A stretch of DNA of 64,000 bases from Anthoceros angustus (lineage: Eukaryota > Streptophyta > Anthocerotopsida > Anthocerotales > Anthocerotaceae). This document shows, in pieces, positions 9,209 to 19,884 of the stretch. Both the position numbers and the translations under genes were made by a program. The notes under the pieces are model-generated. The model was not told where the DNA came from and did no database searches. It saw only the letters and a list, made by a program, of their open reading frames with translations. Each line of letters begins with the position of its first letter. Position 1 is the stretch's first letter. The stretch is from contig VJWM01000117.1 in the NCBI GenBank assembly GCA_010909165.1, positions 186,001 through 250,000 on the forward strand. Reading direction: 5' to 3'.

Positions 9209-10952
9209 ATAGGATTAGTTTAGGATAATGCCGTTTAAATGCTGACAATTAATGAACGCTAAACGGTAATTAGTAAACACCAAACGACAACTAGAGGACG
9301 CGAATCAGGGCACGCTTGCAGCTGCCCTGTTGAAACCCGTGGGCTCACATCAAGAGTGTGAGCCCAACCAAACGATCATGACTCGAGGCAAGCTCACACT
9401 GGGATCGCCGACGCCACCGCATGGCTTACACGCTAAACCACGGAGATGGAGACGGAGGCAGCTAGTCGCCGGGTCGCCAAGGGAGAGTGCCTACAACTAT
9501 CTTAGAAACTCAAGTGCTTTTGTTGTTCCGGCCAGTTGGGCTCAAGGGTTGCAAGGATTGATTTTCTGTGTCCCATGCGGCTGTGTGCGACTTACCGACT
9601 CCAAGCTGCTCGTGTAGGCAGCCCATCAACAAAGTCGTTCCACGACTCCTAGAAACCCGCATGTGAGCAAGATTTCATGTCACTGAGACGACTAATCATG
9701 AGATCCGACAAGGCCTGGCTAGAGGAGGTGGCTACGCACCCACAAAGCAAGGCACCACCTCCCCGCCCGCCATGAAGAAGGCCATGCAACGCTGACCCAA
9801 CAAGTTTGGGGTTTCCAACCTTCCGGGGCTCATAGCGCCAGCGTTACTGGTCATTGCCGTTGATTCTTATACTAAACTGCCGCCTGACAAGGCAAGTCTA
9901 ATGGTATACTTTGTCCAATTTGGAGCCCTATCCGTGGACCGATTGCGTTTGAAAGTTTCGATAGCTGATTTTTTTGCTGCACTTGCTTTGATTTTCAATC
10001 GGCATCGCGAGTGAGCGAGGTGTCTGCAAGCTTTGCATGTGAGCTGGAGTTTTGCTGTGTTTCTCAACCGAAAGTACATAGGGGATCAGAGAAGCGCCGT
10101 CATGATCAAAGGCTTGTACTTTTATTTTGTCTTTGAGGGAGGCATCTAGGGTTCTCTAACAGGTGTGCTTGCATGCCACCTCTTGCTGAGAATGGGTCAT
10201 TTGTGTGTGAGTTGCTGCATGGGTTATGCAACCCGAGGAGCCTGAAGGCAGCCCACGGTATCGTCTGCGATCGAGGAACGTCCCCGCTAGGATTACACCA
10301 GAGCGTGGACGAGCGAGGAGGAGGAGAGCTGCACGTCAGCGACGTTTGCCTTGGGAGGAAGAGGTCCAAGAGGACCATCAAGCTAGGCTAAGTGTCAAGA
10401 CAGCTGCCAGCTGAGGTTGAGAGTTGGTTTCGCCAGGATTGGGATGTACCACATTGGGCCCCCACGCCTCTAGGAAGCCAAGGAGCTGGTTTCAATTGTT
10501 CTATAGTCACAACTGCGAGGTTAGGGTCTCAAGGTCGAGCAGACCTCTCGAGATTCAACACGGATCCATGGAGGAGGAGCACCTACATATGTGAGAGATT
10601 CTCCGGGAGACCAGGGACACAGACTTTGCGGGATTTCAAATTGATCAGACGTCTCCAATCAACCGCGCGCACGGATTCGATACACGGAAGTTCACACCTG
10701 AAATTGTCTATCCAGAGAGACACAAAAGGCTCTCTTATACATCCAGCTGCGGATCACCCCAGCTCTCTCTCCTCTCCAGTGTCTAAAAAATATGGCTAAC
10801 CACCACGAGCGCACCTACCAATTTAGGTGACTACAGCTCCACAGGTCCTTAAAACACCCTATCCCCTAATCCAAGAAAAGGCCCCTGACCTATGATGCCG
10901 CTTTCCTCTAAAATCGCTATGCCGCCTCCGCTGTCTGCCAGCCCTCGCCCAA
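9209..10952. other. Unclassified 1.7 kb
   Basis: Nothing is firmly recognisable. 9209-9300 is AT-rich with repeated AAACG words. ORFs at 9330-9617, 10173-10391, 10226-10414 and 10392-10799 (plus) show no family motif. The 10226 frame is Arg-rich (RYRLRSRNVPAR) and could be a nucleic-acid-binding remnant. The right end may include the U5 side of the Copia-2 3' LTR beyond the part I could align. Confidence 0.4.
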
Positions 10953-11135
10953 GGATCGTGGGCACCATGCCAGTGGAAAGAGGAGAGGAGAGGAGAGGAG
11001 GAGGAGGCAAGTGTAGCTCTCACATTGAGATGAGGCTTGGAGGTATTTATGCCTCAGGCTAGGAACTCCACAAGAAGCTCCTAGGAAATATAATAAGAAG
11101 CTTCCTAGTGATTAGCTTTTGCTAAACTAATGATA
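10953..11135 (-). repeat. Copia-2 3' LTR, distal part
   Basis: It matches 18069-18240 of the other LTR: GGATCGTGGG, the AG-rich GAGGAGAGGAGAGG tract, CTCACATTGAGATGAGGCTT, AGGTATTTAT and AGCTCCTAGGAA. TATTTAT at about 11043 is the likely TATA region on the minus strand (ATAAATA). It ends in GATA at the transposon junction. Confidence 0.8.
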
Positions 11136-11157
11136 AACACGATAATTTTTGAAGGGG
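11136..11157 (+). repeat. Left terminal inverted repeat
   Basis: It is the exact reverse complement of 13479-13500. Subterminal direct repeats AATAATCTCAAGGG follow at about 11159 and 11185. Confidence 0.9.
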
Positions 11158-12317
11158 TTAATAATCTCAAGGGCTCTCCGCAAATAATCTCAAGGGGTTT
11201 TGATGGGCCCTAAAACAGCTTTTGAAGGCATTCGAAAAGCGACTCGAAAAAAGGTGTCACCGGAAAATTACTACTTTCCATCTAGCAATGTTTGTGGCCA
11301 ATGGTGGTCGCAAACTCGAACCTAGGGAAATAATGCAAAGTAGGAACGGTGAGGAAGGCCGTTCTCGCCGCAAGACGATCAGAACTCGCTTTTGGGATGG
11401 AAATGTGGTTTTGTTATGACACCACAAAAGCCAGACGTGGTATTTCCTAACACGTAAACATCAAGAACGGACTTACAACATTAACTCGGGACCCCGGAAA
11501 ACGAGATTTCGCCACTCATCCCCGTAGTTCAATCCATCGTCATCACTTGGTCCAGCTTCTCCTCCATTGTCATCACTATCTTCGACACTTTCACTCGCAG
11601 TTGTATGAAGCCAACTCGCAGAGCTTATCCCTTATCGCTTTTTGTCCACCGTGACATGATGTTTCCTGCTCAACACAAACCCATAATACAGATGACTGCT
11701 TCATTCACAAATACCTCTGTATGTTTTTAGGTAATGGATCTTATTCCCTTTTTCCCCAAGATTGGACCGGATGGGTTACCACCGCGACTATGTGTTCTCG
11801 CACATATCTCCTTCATACGCATCTATGTGCTCGGTCCGATACTAGTGGATAAGAAAGTGAGGTCGTGGTGCGTTTAGCTTCATCACAATGACCTCCCAAT
11901 CCGTAATGGCTATGCATGTCCGTATTGCACGGCACGCCAAAACATCCCTCTCGGATTTCTATGTCCCCATTCATCCGTGCCATTTCCGCAGCTTGCCTTC
12001 CGCATTTTGATATGCCCCAAATACATATCACTGGGAGGTCCTCAATAATGCCTCATCTAGCAAAGCTTCATCCGCACTTGAAGTGGTCAGTCAGTATGAT
12101 CCACTTACGCACGTGAAAACCACTTCCAAGAAGGTAGCACTAGCCCAATGTTATTCTCCACAACGATAGCAATCTCCTTCCGTCCAACAAAGGCTTCCCA
12201 CCACTTATACTCTTCAACATACCTATGGATGCAAATCTTTTAACCCTTCCCGCAAATGGGCCACACCTTCCATCGGTGATAGGATACCGCTGCCCTTCTT
12301 GTCCCCCTAGCTTCACC

Positions 12318-12675
12318 CAGATGCACCAGGATGAGCAGGAGGGCGCGGCCGACCGGCCTCCCCCAAGATGCCTCGCTGGGCCGGCGCCGCGCCCCCTAGC
12401 ACACCGCCATGGGCCGGCGCCTCCCCTAGCACACCGCCGGCCGCCGCGCCCCCTAGCACACCGCCCATGGGCCGGCCGGCCTCCCCTAGCACACCGCCCA
12501 TGGGCGCCGGCCGCCGCCCCTCCCCTACACCCCGCCCATGGCGCCGGCCGCCGCCCAACACGCCCGCCGCGCCGCCGGCCGCGCCCCCACCAACACGCCA
12601 TGTTTGCCCATGGGCGGCCGGCCGGCGCGCCTCCCCTAGCACACCTGCCATGCGGGCCGGCCGCCTCCTCCTAGG
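12318..12675. repeat. GC-rich tandem array inside the inverted-repeat element
   Basis: Imperfect units of about 30-36 bp are built from CCTCCCCTAGCACACCGCC plus CATGGGC and GCCGGCC. At least five units are visible between 12360 and 12520, with degenerate copies to 12670. The array keeps frames open on both strands (12140-12601 minus, 12225-12674 plus), which is a composition effect and not coding evidence. Confidence 0.85.
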
Positions 12676-13478
12676 CTGTCTTCCAAAAATAAATATTTAG
12701 CGCCTCAAGAGTAACTCAACCATGGATTGTTGGTCTAGTGTTTGGGAAATAAGTGTAGTAACGAATAGGTTTCGTGTTCAAACCTCGTTTCCTCAAGTTC
12801 AATTTTGTTGATTTTAAGGATGCTTGCATGGCGCATGGGCAACTAACTTTGTTCATTTTAAGGACGTTGGCATTGCCTTAAAGCCCAAGTGGTTGCATTG
12901 AGTGCCGAAGGTTGAAGACCACGATCGCGACCTTTTGGATGAGGGTCGCAGACTAGATGTGTGGCGCGACACCGCTGGACGCCGGGCCCAAGAATGATAC
13001 TATTGAAGACGAGCAAGCAATGGAGGAGAACGACAACTTCGAGGCGGAGGATATGGACCGCCTCGAATATGGCGGTGGTACTTGACTCGCCGCAAGGCAT
13101 GGATGAGTCGCCAGCCGCACTCTTGAATGGCTATTGTCGATGCCGATGACCACTTCCTCCTTCATAGCTTGTTTGTTGCAATGTTCTCACGACCACTTAA
13201 ATGAGACTCCGCTAGTACAAGATTGTTTTCATTGTGTTCCACCACTTGAAAGTAAAAGTTTTCGGTTGTAATAAACATATGAAAATGGCAGCCCTCTATG
13301 CATTCTACTAAACGCAACGGGCCCACACCCCTATGCTCCAGCTCGTGTAGACTTGAAAGTGCATCTTTATCAAAGATATGACCTCGTAAAGGGTGTGTGC
13401 ATTATCAAAGTAGGGCACATATGTCGTTTCTAGGTAAGGTGTTCTTCGTGACAAGGGGTGTTCTCGGCAAGGTGATAT

Positions 13479-13500
13479 CCCCTTCAAAAATTATCGTGTT
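13479..13500 (-). repeat. Right terminal inverted repeat
   Basis: It is the exact reverse complement of 11136-11157, followed directly by GATA and the resumed Copia-2 LTR. Confidence 0.9.
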
Positions 13501-13570
13501 GATACTTAATCGACACCTAACTTAGACTAAGTGTATTAATCTAAGTACATTGGGCTTTAATACCCTTACA
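13501..13570 (-). repeat. Copia-2 3' LTR, proximal part
   Basis: On the minus strand it starts TGTAAGGGTATT at 13570 and matches 18241-18313, including ACTTAGACTAATACAC-type sequence. It stops at the GATA next to the inverted-repeat element. Confidence 0.85.
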
Positions 13571-13584
13571 ACCTCCCACTTAAA
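13571..13584 (-). other. Copia-2 polypurine tract
   Basis: On the minus strand TTTAAGTGGGAGGT immediately precedes the TGTAAG start of the 3' LTR. It is the same type of tract as in Copia-1. Confidence 0.85.
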
Positions 13585-13612
13585 GGCCAATTTACCTTCG
13601 TAGGAGAATGGA

Positions 13613-14300
13613 CTATCTCATGCCCATCAGTGTCCGAGCTTGTGCAAATTGCTCCGTAGAGAGTCCCTTGGTAAGAATATCTGCAGGAATCTGGCTGGTG
13701 TGAACCTTGACAAGTTGTACCCTCTTGTCATCTAACACCTCTCGAATGAAGTGATATTTCACATCCACATGTTTAGTCTTCGCATGAAACACTGGATTCT
13801 TTGCCAATTGGATAGCACTGCTATCACAATGCAACCGCGACTCAACCTTGATCCCCAAGTCTCCCACTAAGCGAGCAAGCCATATGGCTTCCTTGCAAGC
13901 CTCGATTCTTTGCAACATACTCGGCCTCTGTAGATAGCGTAATGCACGCAAACGAGATCGCCATGAGGCGCCCCTCCGGTGCGTGAAGACATAACGATGT
14001 GGACCTCCTTTTGTCCATATCCCACATAATCGATCTGTGTACCCAACCACATGCATCTTCACTACCAAAACATATGCACAAAGCTTTTGTACCATTCGGA
14101 TACCTCATAACTCCTTTTATCGCCTCCCAATGCTTCTTGCGAGGTTTGACATAAACGCTAACCACTCCCACGCAAAGGCAATGTCGGGCGTGTAGCAATC
14201 ATTGCATACATCAAACTCCCTACTGATGAGTATGGGACCTTCTCCATTTCGCTTTGTCCTCCTCGAGCTTGGGCAATCCCGCTTGAAAGTTTCACATATG
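13613..14300 (-). pseudogene. Copia-2 RNase H
   Basis: RNase H removes element RNA from the cDNA hybrid. The C-terminal half is well preserved in one frame (13613-14095): a KEAIWLARL helix, LHCDSSAIQLAKNPVFHAKT with the catalytic Asp of the CD(S/N) motif, HVDVKYHFIREVL, and ADILTKGL near the end of the polyprotein. The N-terminal half (WVGYTDRL-like, TEAEYVA) is readable at 13842-14198 in other frames. It lies 28 bp from the polypurine tract, as expected for the end of pol. Confidence 0.88.
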
Positions 14301-14439
14301 GAGGCAATGGAGTACCCAATGGCTTCCCTTCTCCATGTTGAAGCGTTGAAGCACCTTAATGTATTCCGTCGAGACAAATAAAGCGGCGCTTATATACATT
14401 CCGACGAATCATGCCAAGTATATGGCTCGCTCTCCCAAG

Positions 14440-15062
14440 TCTGTCATTTCAAAGTGAGCATTCAACTTTGACTTCAATCAAATTACCAAGACTGCCCAAA
14501 GAATTAGCATATCATCCACATAGAGGATCAAAATGAGCAAGCTTTGATCCTTAGCTTGCTTCAGATAGAGGCAATGATCCTCATCGCTCGTTTGTAGCCT
14601 TGAGAAAGCATAAATGAGTGGAACTTGTGATACCACTCTCTGTTTCAAACCATAAAGGCTCTTTCCGCACACAGCTCTTTGCCCTTCTCAACAAAACCTT
14701 GGTTCTTTGCATGTAGACGTCCTCTTGAAGGTCACCATGCAAGAATGCCGTCTTGACATCCATCCGCATAAGTTCCATATCATTCACGGCAAAGCAAGAA
14801 CACATCGCAGTTGTCATTTTGACTCGGTGAGAAAATCTCATCAAAGTCAATGCACAGTTGTTGCTTGAAACCCTTAGCAACCAATCGTGCCTTGTACTTT
14901 GGTTTGCCATCAAGCGGTATGACCTTCATCTTGTACACCCATTTGCGGTAGTGCCTTCTTATCCTAGCAACGAACCAACTCCCAAGTTTGGTTCTTATGC
15001 ACAATTCATTCATTTTGGCCATGGCTCCCACTTCTCTTTGTTACTCGACAGAGCCTCTTTGT
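14440..15062 (-). pseudogene. Copia-2 reverse transcriptase
   Basis: The Copia-type RVT_2 domain copies element RNA into DNA. In order on the minus strand: WVYKMKVIPLDGKPKYKARL with VAKGF (near 14900), the MDVKTAFLHGDLQEDVYM block with the first catalytic Asp (near 14750), a degraded YGLKQ region (near 14640), and LYVDDML carrying the catalytic Asp pair (about 14520). The pieces lie in three frames (14478-14672, 14581-14913, 14780-15031), so the gene is broken by at least two indels. Confidence 0.88.
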
Positions 15063-15239
15063 AAGAAGAGGGTTCCCCACAATCTGTACATAATCCAGAG
15101 ATGGATCATAACAGGTGTAATCTGCGACCTCGACCGAGCACCTCTATAGGTGCTTGTTCGACTCTTGGTTCATCTACGGTGGAGGAATGTGCTCGCACAT
15201 TACCACGGTTATCCGCCCATGATGATCATGTCCATCTTC

Positions 15240-15945
15240 TTGGAAGATCACCCTTCGCACCTCCACGGTTGGAGTAGGCTTCCTGTGCATCTTGTTCTCA
15301 TTGAAGAACACGTCGTTAATCGAACAACCTTTCTAGCCTCTGGATCCCACAAAGCGGTATCCCATCTCACGGAATCACCATAGCCAAGAAAAATACATTT
15401 CTTGGACTTAGGTGCCAACTTGTCCCGAAACTCTTTTGGAACATGGCGGTATGCCTCACAGCAAACACTGCTTGTAGGATGGTTTCTTTCCGGACCATAG
15501 CTCCTCTGGAACACTGCTCATGTGACCTTATTAGGAGATCTGTTAATAAGATGGTAGATGAACCTTTTCGCCCAAAACCCATTAGGCAATCCGAGTTTGA
15601 CAACAAACTCGCATCCTCTCGAATGGTTACATTCATCCGCTACACCATTTTGTGGAGGAGTATCTGTGATCAATTCTCTTTTGATTCCCTTGGAATCACC
15701 GAAAGCTTTCGAAACATACTCGCCACCATTATCGTCCTTAGACACTTCAATGTGGCGGTGATTCTCTACAAGGGTGACAAATTTACGAAACACCGTGAAC
15801 TTCATCCTTTTTCCTCAAAGGATAAACCCACACCTTGCGTGAGAAATCATCTATGAAAGTGACAAAATAGGAGGCACCGCCTAATGATGCGATGAGCATA
15901 GGTCCACATACATCACGTGAACCAACTCAAGAGGTTTACTTCTAC
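15240..15945 (-). pseudogene. Copia-2 integrase
   Basis: Core motifs in minus-strand order are: a degraded first-Asp region near 15880; KDDNGGEY with the second catalytic Asp (about 15735); PPQNGVADECN (about 15650), where the family has an E in place of D in AE(R/C); NGFWAKRFIYHLINRSPNKV; and the C-terminal KKCIFLGYG (about 15390). The glutamate expected in QNGVAE is read as Asp here, so the triad appears mutated. Frames change at about 15518 and 15367. Confidence 0.85.
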
Positions 15946-16360
15946 TTTTACCTCTGTTCGATGTGATGATTTTGTCATTTCCCATATAAAGCAGTGCTCA
16001 CACATCGAGAGATCGGAGAAGTTAAGAACGAGGATATAACGAGCGAGATAAAACCTTCATTCCCTTCGAGACATATGTCCTAAGCAATGCCACAAGGAAA
16101 CATTTGGTGCTCTGTCATACGATCACATGATCTTTGGTGTTTACACAAAGTACAAAGTGCCACACGATCCACGAGCTAACACAAGAGAACCTTTGGAGAT
16201 CTTCCAAGAGTGATCCCCAAAACCAGGTGGTAACCATCATCCAAGCATCTGCGCTAATCATGCTCTTTGTCAACTTGAACATGCCTAACGTCCTTGACAT
16301 GAATGAAGATCCGTTGTCAAACTTGAGTTGCACATCACCTCGCTGCGATCGCATGCATAG
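15946..16360 (-). pseudogene. Copia-2 protease tail and pre-integrase zinc region
   Basis: Between gag and integrase the minus strand shows protease C-terminal and linker remnants (VQLKFDNGSSFMSRT in 16115-16354), then a GAG_pre-integrase-like RGMKVLSRS stretch at about 16040. The DSGA active site is not readable. Assignment depends mainly on position. Confidence 0.55.
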
Positions 16361-16479
16361 TTATTTCCAAGCCTAACGCATCCTTTCCTTGTAGCATCAT
16401 ACGTGCTAAACCACTCTCTATGCGGAGTAACATGGAAAGATGCACGTCAATTATCCAATTGCGTAATAAATGACTATCC

Positions 16480-17290
16480 ACGGTACATTAATTATGCGCA
16501 TTCAAGTAAGAAGAGATAAGGACATCTCCGTCCTCAACAGTTTAACTCTTCCAACTGCAGAAAGTCGCCTTCTTGTCGTCTGCTTCTCTTTTCCTTGGTC
16601 CTTTTGAACTTCTCGCTCTCTTTTAGTGACCCCTTTGTGACAATAGTGACACTCCACATTCTTATTACGACTACGAGATTTGCTACGAGAGAAGCTTAGG
16701 TTGCTTCCCTTCGCGGTGGACCTCCCTCTCACTATGAGGGCACCGGAACCTTTGGAAGGTTCCATGTTTTTCCTGTTCACCTCCTCGATTAACAGCTACC
16801 TTCTACATTTACAATGGTAAGACCACTAGCGAGGCGAAATTACTCAGGCTGTCTGAAAGTGTCCCAACTCTCGTAATGTGACCAGAAACATAGCTCTCAC
16901 GGAATCACGTGATACCTTGAGATGAGAGTGGCTGAAAATGGTATTGAAATCATTCGGATGATCGGACATCCTCGTCCCTTCCTTCATCTTCAAGTCCACC
17001 ATTTTAACCAATACACCGAGAAGCCGCACTTTGCTTCTCACAGTCCCACAACACGCCCGTAACTCGTGGTCTTATCTTTCACATTGAAGTACATTTGACA
17101 ATGTTAGCATGATAGTAGATCTAGCAAGCTCATCCAGTCCGCCACTCATCGAGTCATACTATCCGGTTTGGCCTAACAACTTTATGGGCTTGATCCTTTT
17201 ACGCACTAGAACATTATACACTTGTTCTTTCCGAGCGGGAAGTTAGTACCATCTAACTTCTCGATATTGAACATGACGTTTTCGATGATG
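16480..17290 (-). pseudogene. gag: Copia-2 gag
   Basis: The minus-strand N-terminus near 17275 reads FNIEKLDGTNFPL, the classic opening of Copia gag. 16844-17041 carries MKEGTRMSDHPNDFNTIFS and SVRAMFLVTL, the UBN2-type helices. The C-terminal frame 16502-16780 has a basic Ser/Arg/Lys stretch, then VECHYCHKGV, the first half of a CCHC knuckle whose second half (H-X4-C) is lost to a frameshift. Gag would form particles and bind RNA. It is broken into at least three frames. Confidence 0.85.
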
Positions 17291-17436
17291 AAGACATCAT
17301 GACTCAAAAATCGATCTGATAAAACACTCGACTCGCCTTGTCGGAAAAGTCAAAAAGATCAGTCGTCCGTGTATTTTCTGAGTATTCCACCGTATTTGGC
17401 GAATATTTTACGCTCCGCCGGTTGCACCCTCATTAC

Positions 17437-17985
17437 TTGTGCGCCGCGCGCGCGGCGCACCGCGCGCCGCGGCCGCCGCGCCCTCGCCGGCCGGCCGCGC
17501 CAGCCGGCGGCCGCGCACCCGCCCGCGGCGGCGCGCGCCGCTGCGGCTGCGCGGCGGCGCCGCGCCTGCCCAGCGGCGGCGCCGCGCGCCCAGGCTGCGG
17601 GCTGCGGGCGCCGCACGCCCCAGCGGCTGCGGCTGGCGCCGCCGCGGCGCTGCGCGCCCGCGCTGGCGCCGGCGGCTGGCGGCGCGGCGCCGCCCGCCGC
17701 GGCGGCTGGCGCGCGCCAGCCCCGGCGCGGCTCGCCCGCGGCCGGCTCCCACGCCCCAGCGGCTGCGCGCTCCGCCCAGCCCCGCGGCCCGCCCGCGCGC
17801 CCGCCCGCGGCGCCGCGCCCGGCGCCGCTGCGCGCCCGTGTGCCGCGGCCTCCGCCGTGCCGCGCGGCCAGCGCGCGTCGCGCCGGCCTCCGCGCCGGGC
17901 CGTGGCGCGCGCGGCCGGGGTCGCGGCCGCCTCGCTCACGGCCTCCGCTCGCGGCTGCTGCGGCGTTCGCGACCCTCGCGATCTG
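17437..17985. repeat. Extreme GC low-complexity block
   Basis: About 550 bp made almost only of G and C, with CGCCGCG/GCGCGCC words and CCCAGCGGC(T)GC recurring, sits between the Copia-2 5' LTR and gag where a primer site and short leader should be. All six frames stay open, giving Ala/Arg/Pro/Gly strings of no coding value. Neighbouring sequence is of ordinary composition, so the edges are sharp. A similar but differently phrased GC array occurs at 12318-12675. Confidence 0.8.
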
Positions 17986-18068
17986 GATCACACCGCAATT
18001 CCACGGCTGCGCTGACTAGAAAATTCTAGCATCACAACACAACCAAACCATGGCTCGATGCGGTTGAA

Positions 18069-18313
18069 GGATCGTGGGGCAGCCATGATGGTGGAAAGAG
18101 GAGAGGAGAGGAGGAGGAAGAGTAGCTCTCTCACATTGAGATGAGGCTTGGAGGTATTTATACCCTCCAATACTCTAGGAAGCTCCACAAGAAGCTCCTA
18201 GGAAGGAGCACAAGAAGCTTCCTAGTGATTAGCTTGCTAAACTAATGATACTTAATCGACACCTAACTTAGACTAAGTGTATTAGTCTAAGTACATTGAA
18301 CAATACTCTTACA
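18069..18313 (-). repeat. Copia-2 5' LTR (aligned part)
   Basis: On the minus strand it starts TGTAAGAGTATTG at 18313. It contains the intact insertion site AATGATACTTAATC (18245-18258), TATAAATACC (about 18155) as TATA region, and the CT-rich tract. Similarity to the other LTR fades after 18069; the true U5 end may extend towards 17990. Confidence 0.8.
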
Positions 18314-18315
18314 GG

Positions 18316-19790
18316 CCCATGGGAGTTCCCTCGCTCTCCTTGCCACGCCTCGATCCGGCGATTCTCCCCAAAACCTCCACCTCACTTCACTGCGGTTCCT
18401 TGGCGTCTCCCGGAGGCGTCGCTGTCTATTGCCCCTATGCAGTATCCGCTCCTCATCATTTGGGCCACCGTGCGCTCCTCCTCACGCTTTGGCCTCCGCC
18501 TTGCTCATCTCCTCAGCACCACTTGTGGTAGGCCCCGGGTCCGAAGAACCAGTGTAGGCCGCAGTGGCGATTAAGATGTGCAGATGGTTTACGCCCCTCT
18601 GTCCCAACAACCACATACACATTTAGAGTGAGCACCGCTCACCATGCAAGCGGGAGGACATGAGCATCCTCATCCAGGGCCGCGTACAATGCTGTCTCTG
18701 AGAGGTCCTTACCCTCACTCGTGGACAATCCTGGATTGGCTGCCTCCGGGATTCGAGGAGTTGTATCCCTGCCGCTCTGTTGGTGGCCACCTAGTTCCCC
18801 CTTCATGACGGTGGCGGTTTAGCCACCGTAGTAGTTACTTGGGTGGTTGCTTGACTCTGCGGTCATTCTCTCTTATTCTTGGTTTGCCTCTCTCTTGACT
18901 GGCCTCAGCCTCATCTCTCTCCGCTTATATCTCTCCGGGTTCTTGAATTTCTCGAGCGCCGTCTCCACTGCTCTTGGACTCATGAAACCTCATTACGGGC
19001 TCCTCAATCGTAGCGTCGCTCCTTTATATGATTCACTAGGGCCTCCTCTTGGGTGGACATGGCCCTCATTGCTCCACATGCCTTGCATTGCCTCTCGCCT
19101 CCGTCTGGGTCCTGCCACCTTGTTCTCGCCCTCCAAGCCTCCAACTTTTCCTTGAGCAACTTCTCTTGTTGCTTGCACAATCAATGAAGTAGAGCCATGG
19201 CTGCAGTCAGAAAGGTCCGCTTTGAGTCGAGCCATGGCAAGGTCGAGCCTGCAGATTCCCAAATTGGGCATTCGTGCCATTCCTTCCCAACAACTCCGCA
19301 TTGCGGACTCCGTCACTCGTCCCGCCCGGCGGGTCAATGAGATATCTCCAAAAATGTCCTTGAGCTCCGTCGCGGGCCTGGCTGCCGAAACTAACCCTTC
19401 CTCCCCTAGGGGTTGGTCTGCAGCTGCTCCTTCATTCGTACCAACCTCTCCCAGTGGTTGCGATTCATCCTCTGCACCAGGAAGGGGAACAACCTGCCGT
19501 TTCCCTTTTGCTTTCCCCTCCTTCACCCGCGGCTCTGCTGCCGTCTTCGACCTCGAGACCCTAGGTGTAGTTGTGGGTTCCTCCTCCACTGCAGCTGTTC
19601 TTCCCTTTTTGGCCGACCCCCGTTCAGTCGTCGCCGCCCTCCTCTTCTTACCCTTGGAAACCTCCCCACCTTCATCCGAATCTTTTGGAGAGGCGCATTC
19701 CCAATTGCTGGAACCCTTTCCTGAGTCCTCCTTAGACTCCTCCTCCTCTACCTTGAGTTCCCTGACCGGTTTCTAGCTATGACGGGCATA
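18316..19790 (-). pseudogene. Second LTR-ORF-like coding relic, reverse strand
   Basis: I do not recognise a named family. The longest frame (18993-19589, 198 codons) begins with a Lys/Arg/Glu/Pro-rich segment (AAEPRVKEGKAKGKRQVV), continues to a compact segment LKDIFGDISLTRR with RSCWEGMARMPNL, and then a helical, charged stretch. This order (basic disordered part, compact W-containing part, coiled coil) is that of the LTR-borne ORF at 7.6-9.2 kb, and the W/M-rich segments look alike by eye. Upstream, the minus frame 19773-20024 may be its N-terminus. 18316-18990 is poorly readable in any frame. Homology to the other copies is inferred, not shown. Confidence 0.45.
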
Positions 19791-19884
19791 CACAGCTTCC
19801 AACTCAGTTAGGCATTCAGAATGCACAAACACATGAATCAAAAGGGTGAAATCAAGGAGGGCCGGGGAGAAGGGGAGAGCAAAT

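Larger units (their letters stand above)
11136..13500. mobile_element. Inverted-repeat DNA element inside the Copia-2 LTR
   Basis: A 2,365-bp insertion has perfect 22-bp terminal inverted repeats (11136-11157 and 13479-13500; AACACGATAATTTTTGAAGG then GG). It is flanked by GATA on both sides (11132-11135, 13501-13504). The uninterrupted LTR copy at 18241-18260 reads AATGATACTTAATC with a single GATA, which proves the insertion. No transposase signature (DDE, hAT dimerisation, CACTA TNP2) was found in any frame. Small ORFs at 11813-12031 (minus) and 12858-13165 (minus) are unrecognised. It is probably a non-autonomous or decayed class II element. The 4-bp duplication does not match the common plant superfamilies. 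Confidence 0.85.
10953..18313 (-). mobile_element. Copia-2: Ty1/Copia retrotransposon, reverse strand
   Basis: Reading from right to left, it has a 5' LTR (start at 18313, TGTAAGAGTATT), a very GC-rich block, gag, protease, integrase, reverse transcriptase, RNase H, a polypurine tract (13571-13584) and a 3' LTR starting at 13570 (TGTAAGGGTATT). The 3' LTR is cut in two by a 2.4-kb inverted-repeat element and resumes at 11135. All domains are present in Copia order but frameshifted. The aligned LTR portions share CACCTAACTTAGACTAAGTG, the TATTTAT region and the AGGAGAGGAGAGGAG tract. No target-site duplication could be assigned because the U5 ends diverge. Confidence 0.85.

Noticed and set aside
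11813-12031. Minus-strand ORF as transposase of the inverted-repeat element
   Set aside because: The 72 codons show no DDE-type or zinc-finger motif, and flanking frames give no extension.
12140-12700. Pro/Ala/Arg-rich ORFs on both strands
   Set aside because: Both strands stay open because of the GC-rich tandem array; the repeat unit length explains the periodic peptides.
17338-18029. Six overlapping long ORFs on both strands
   Set aside because: They lie in the nearly pure G+C block, where stop codons cannot occur. The products are Ala/Arg/Pro/Gly strings without motifs.
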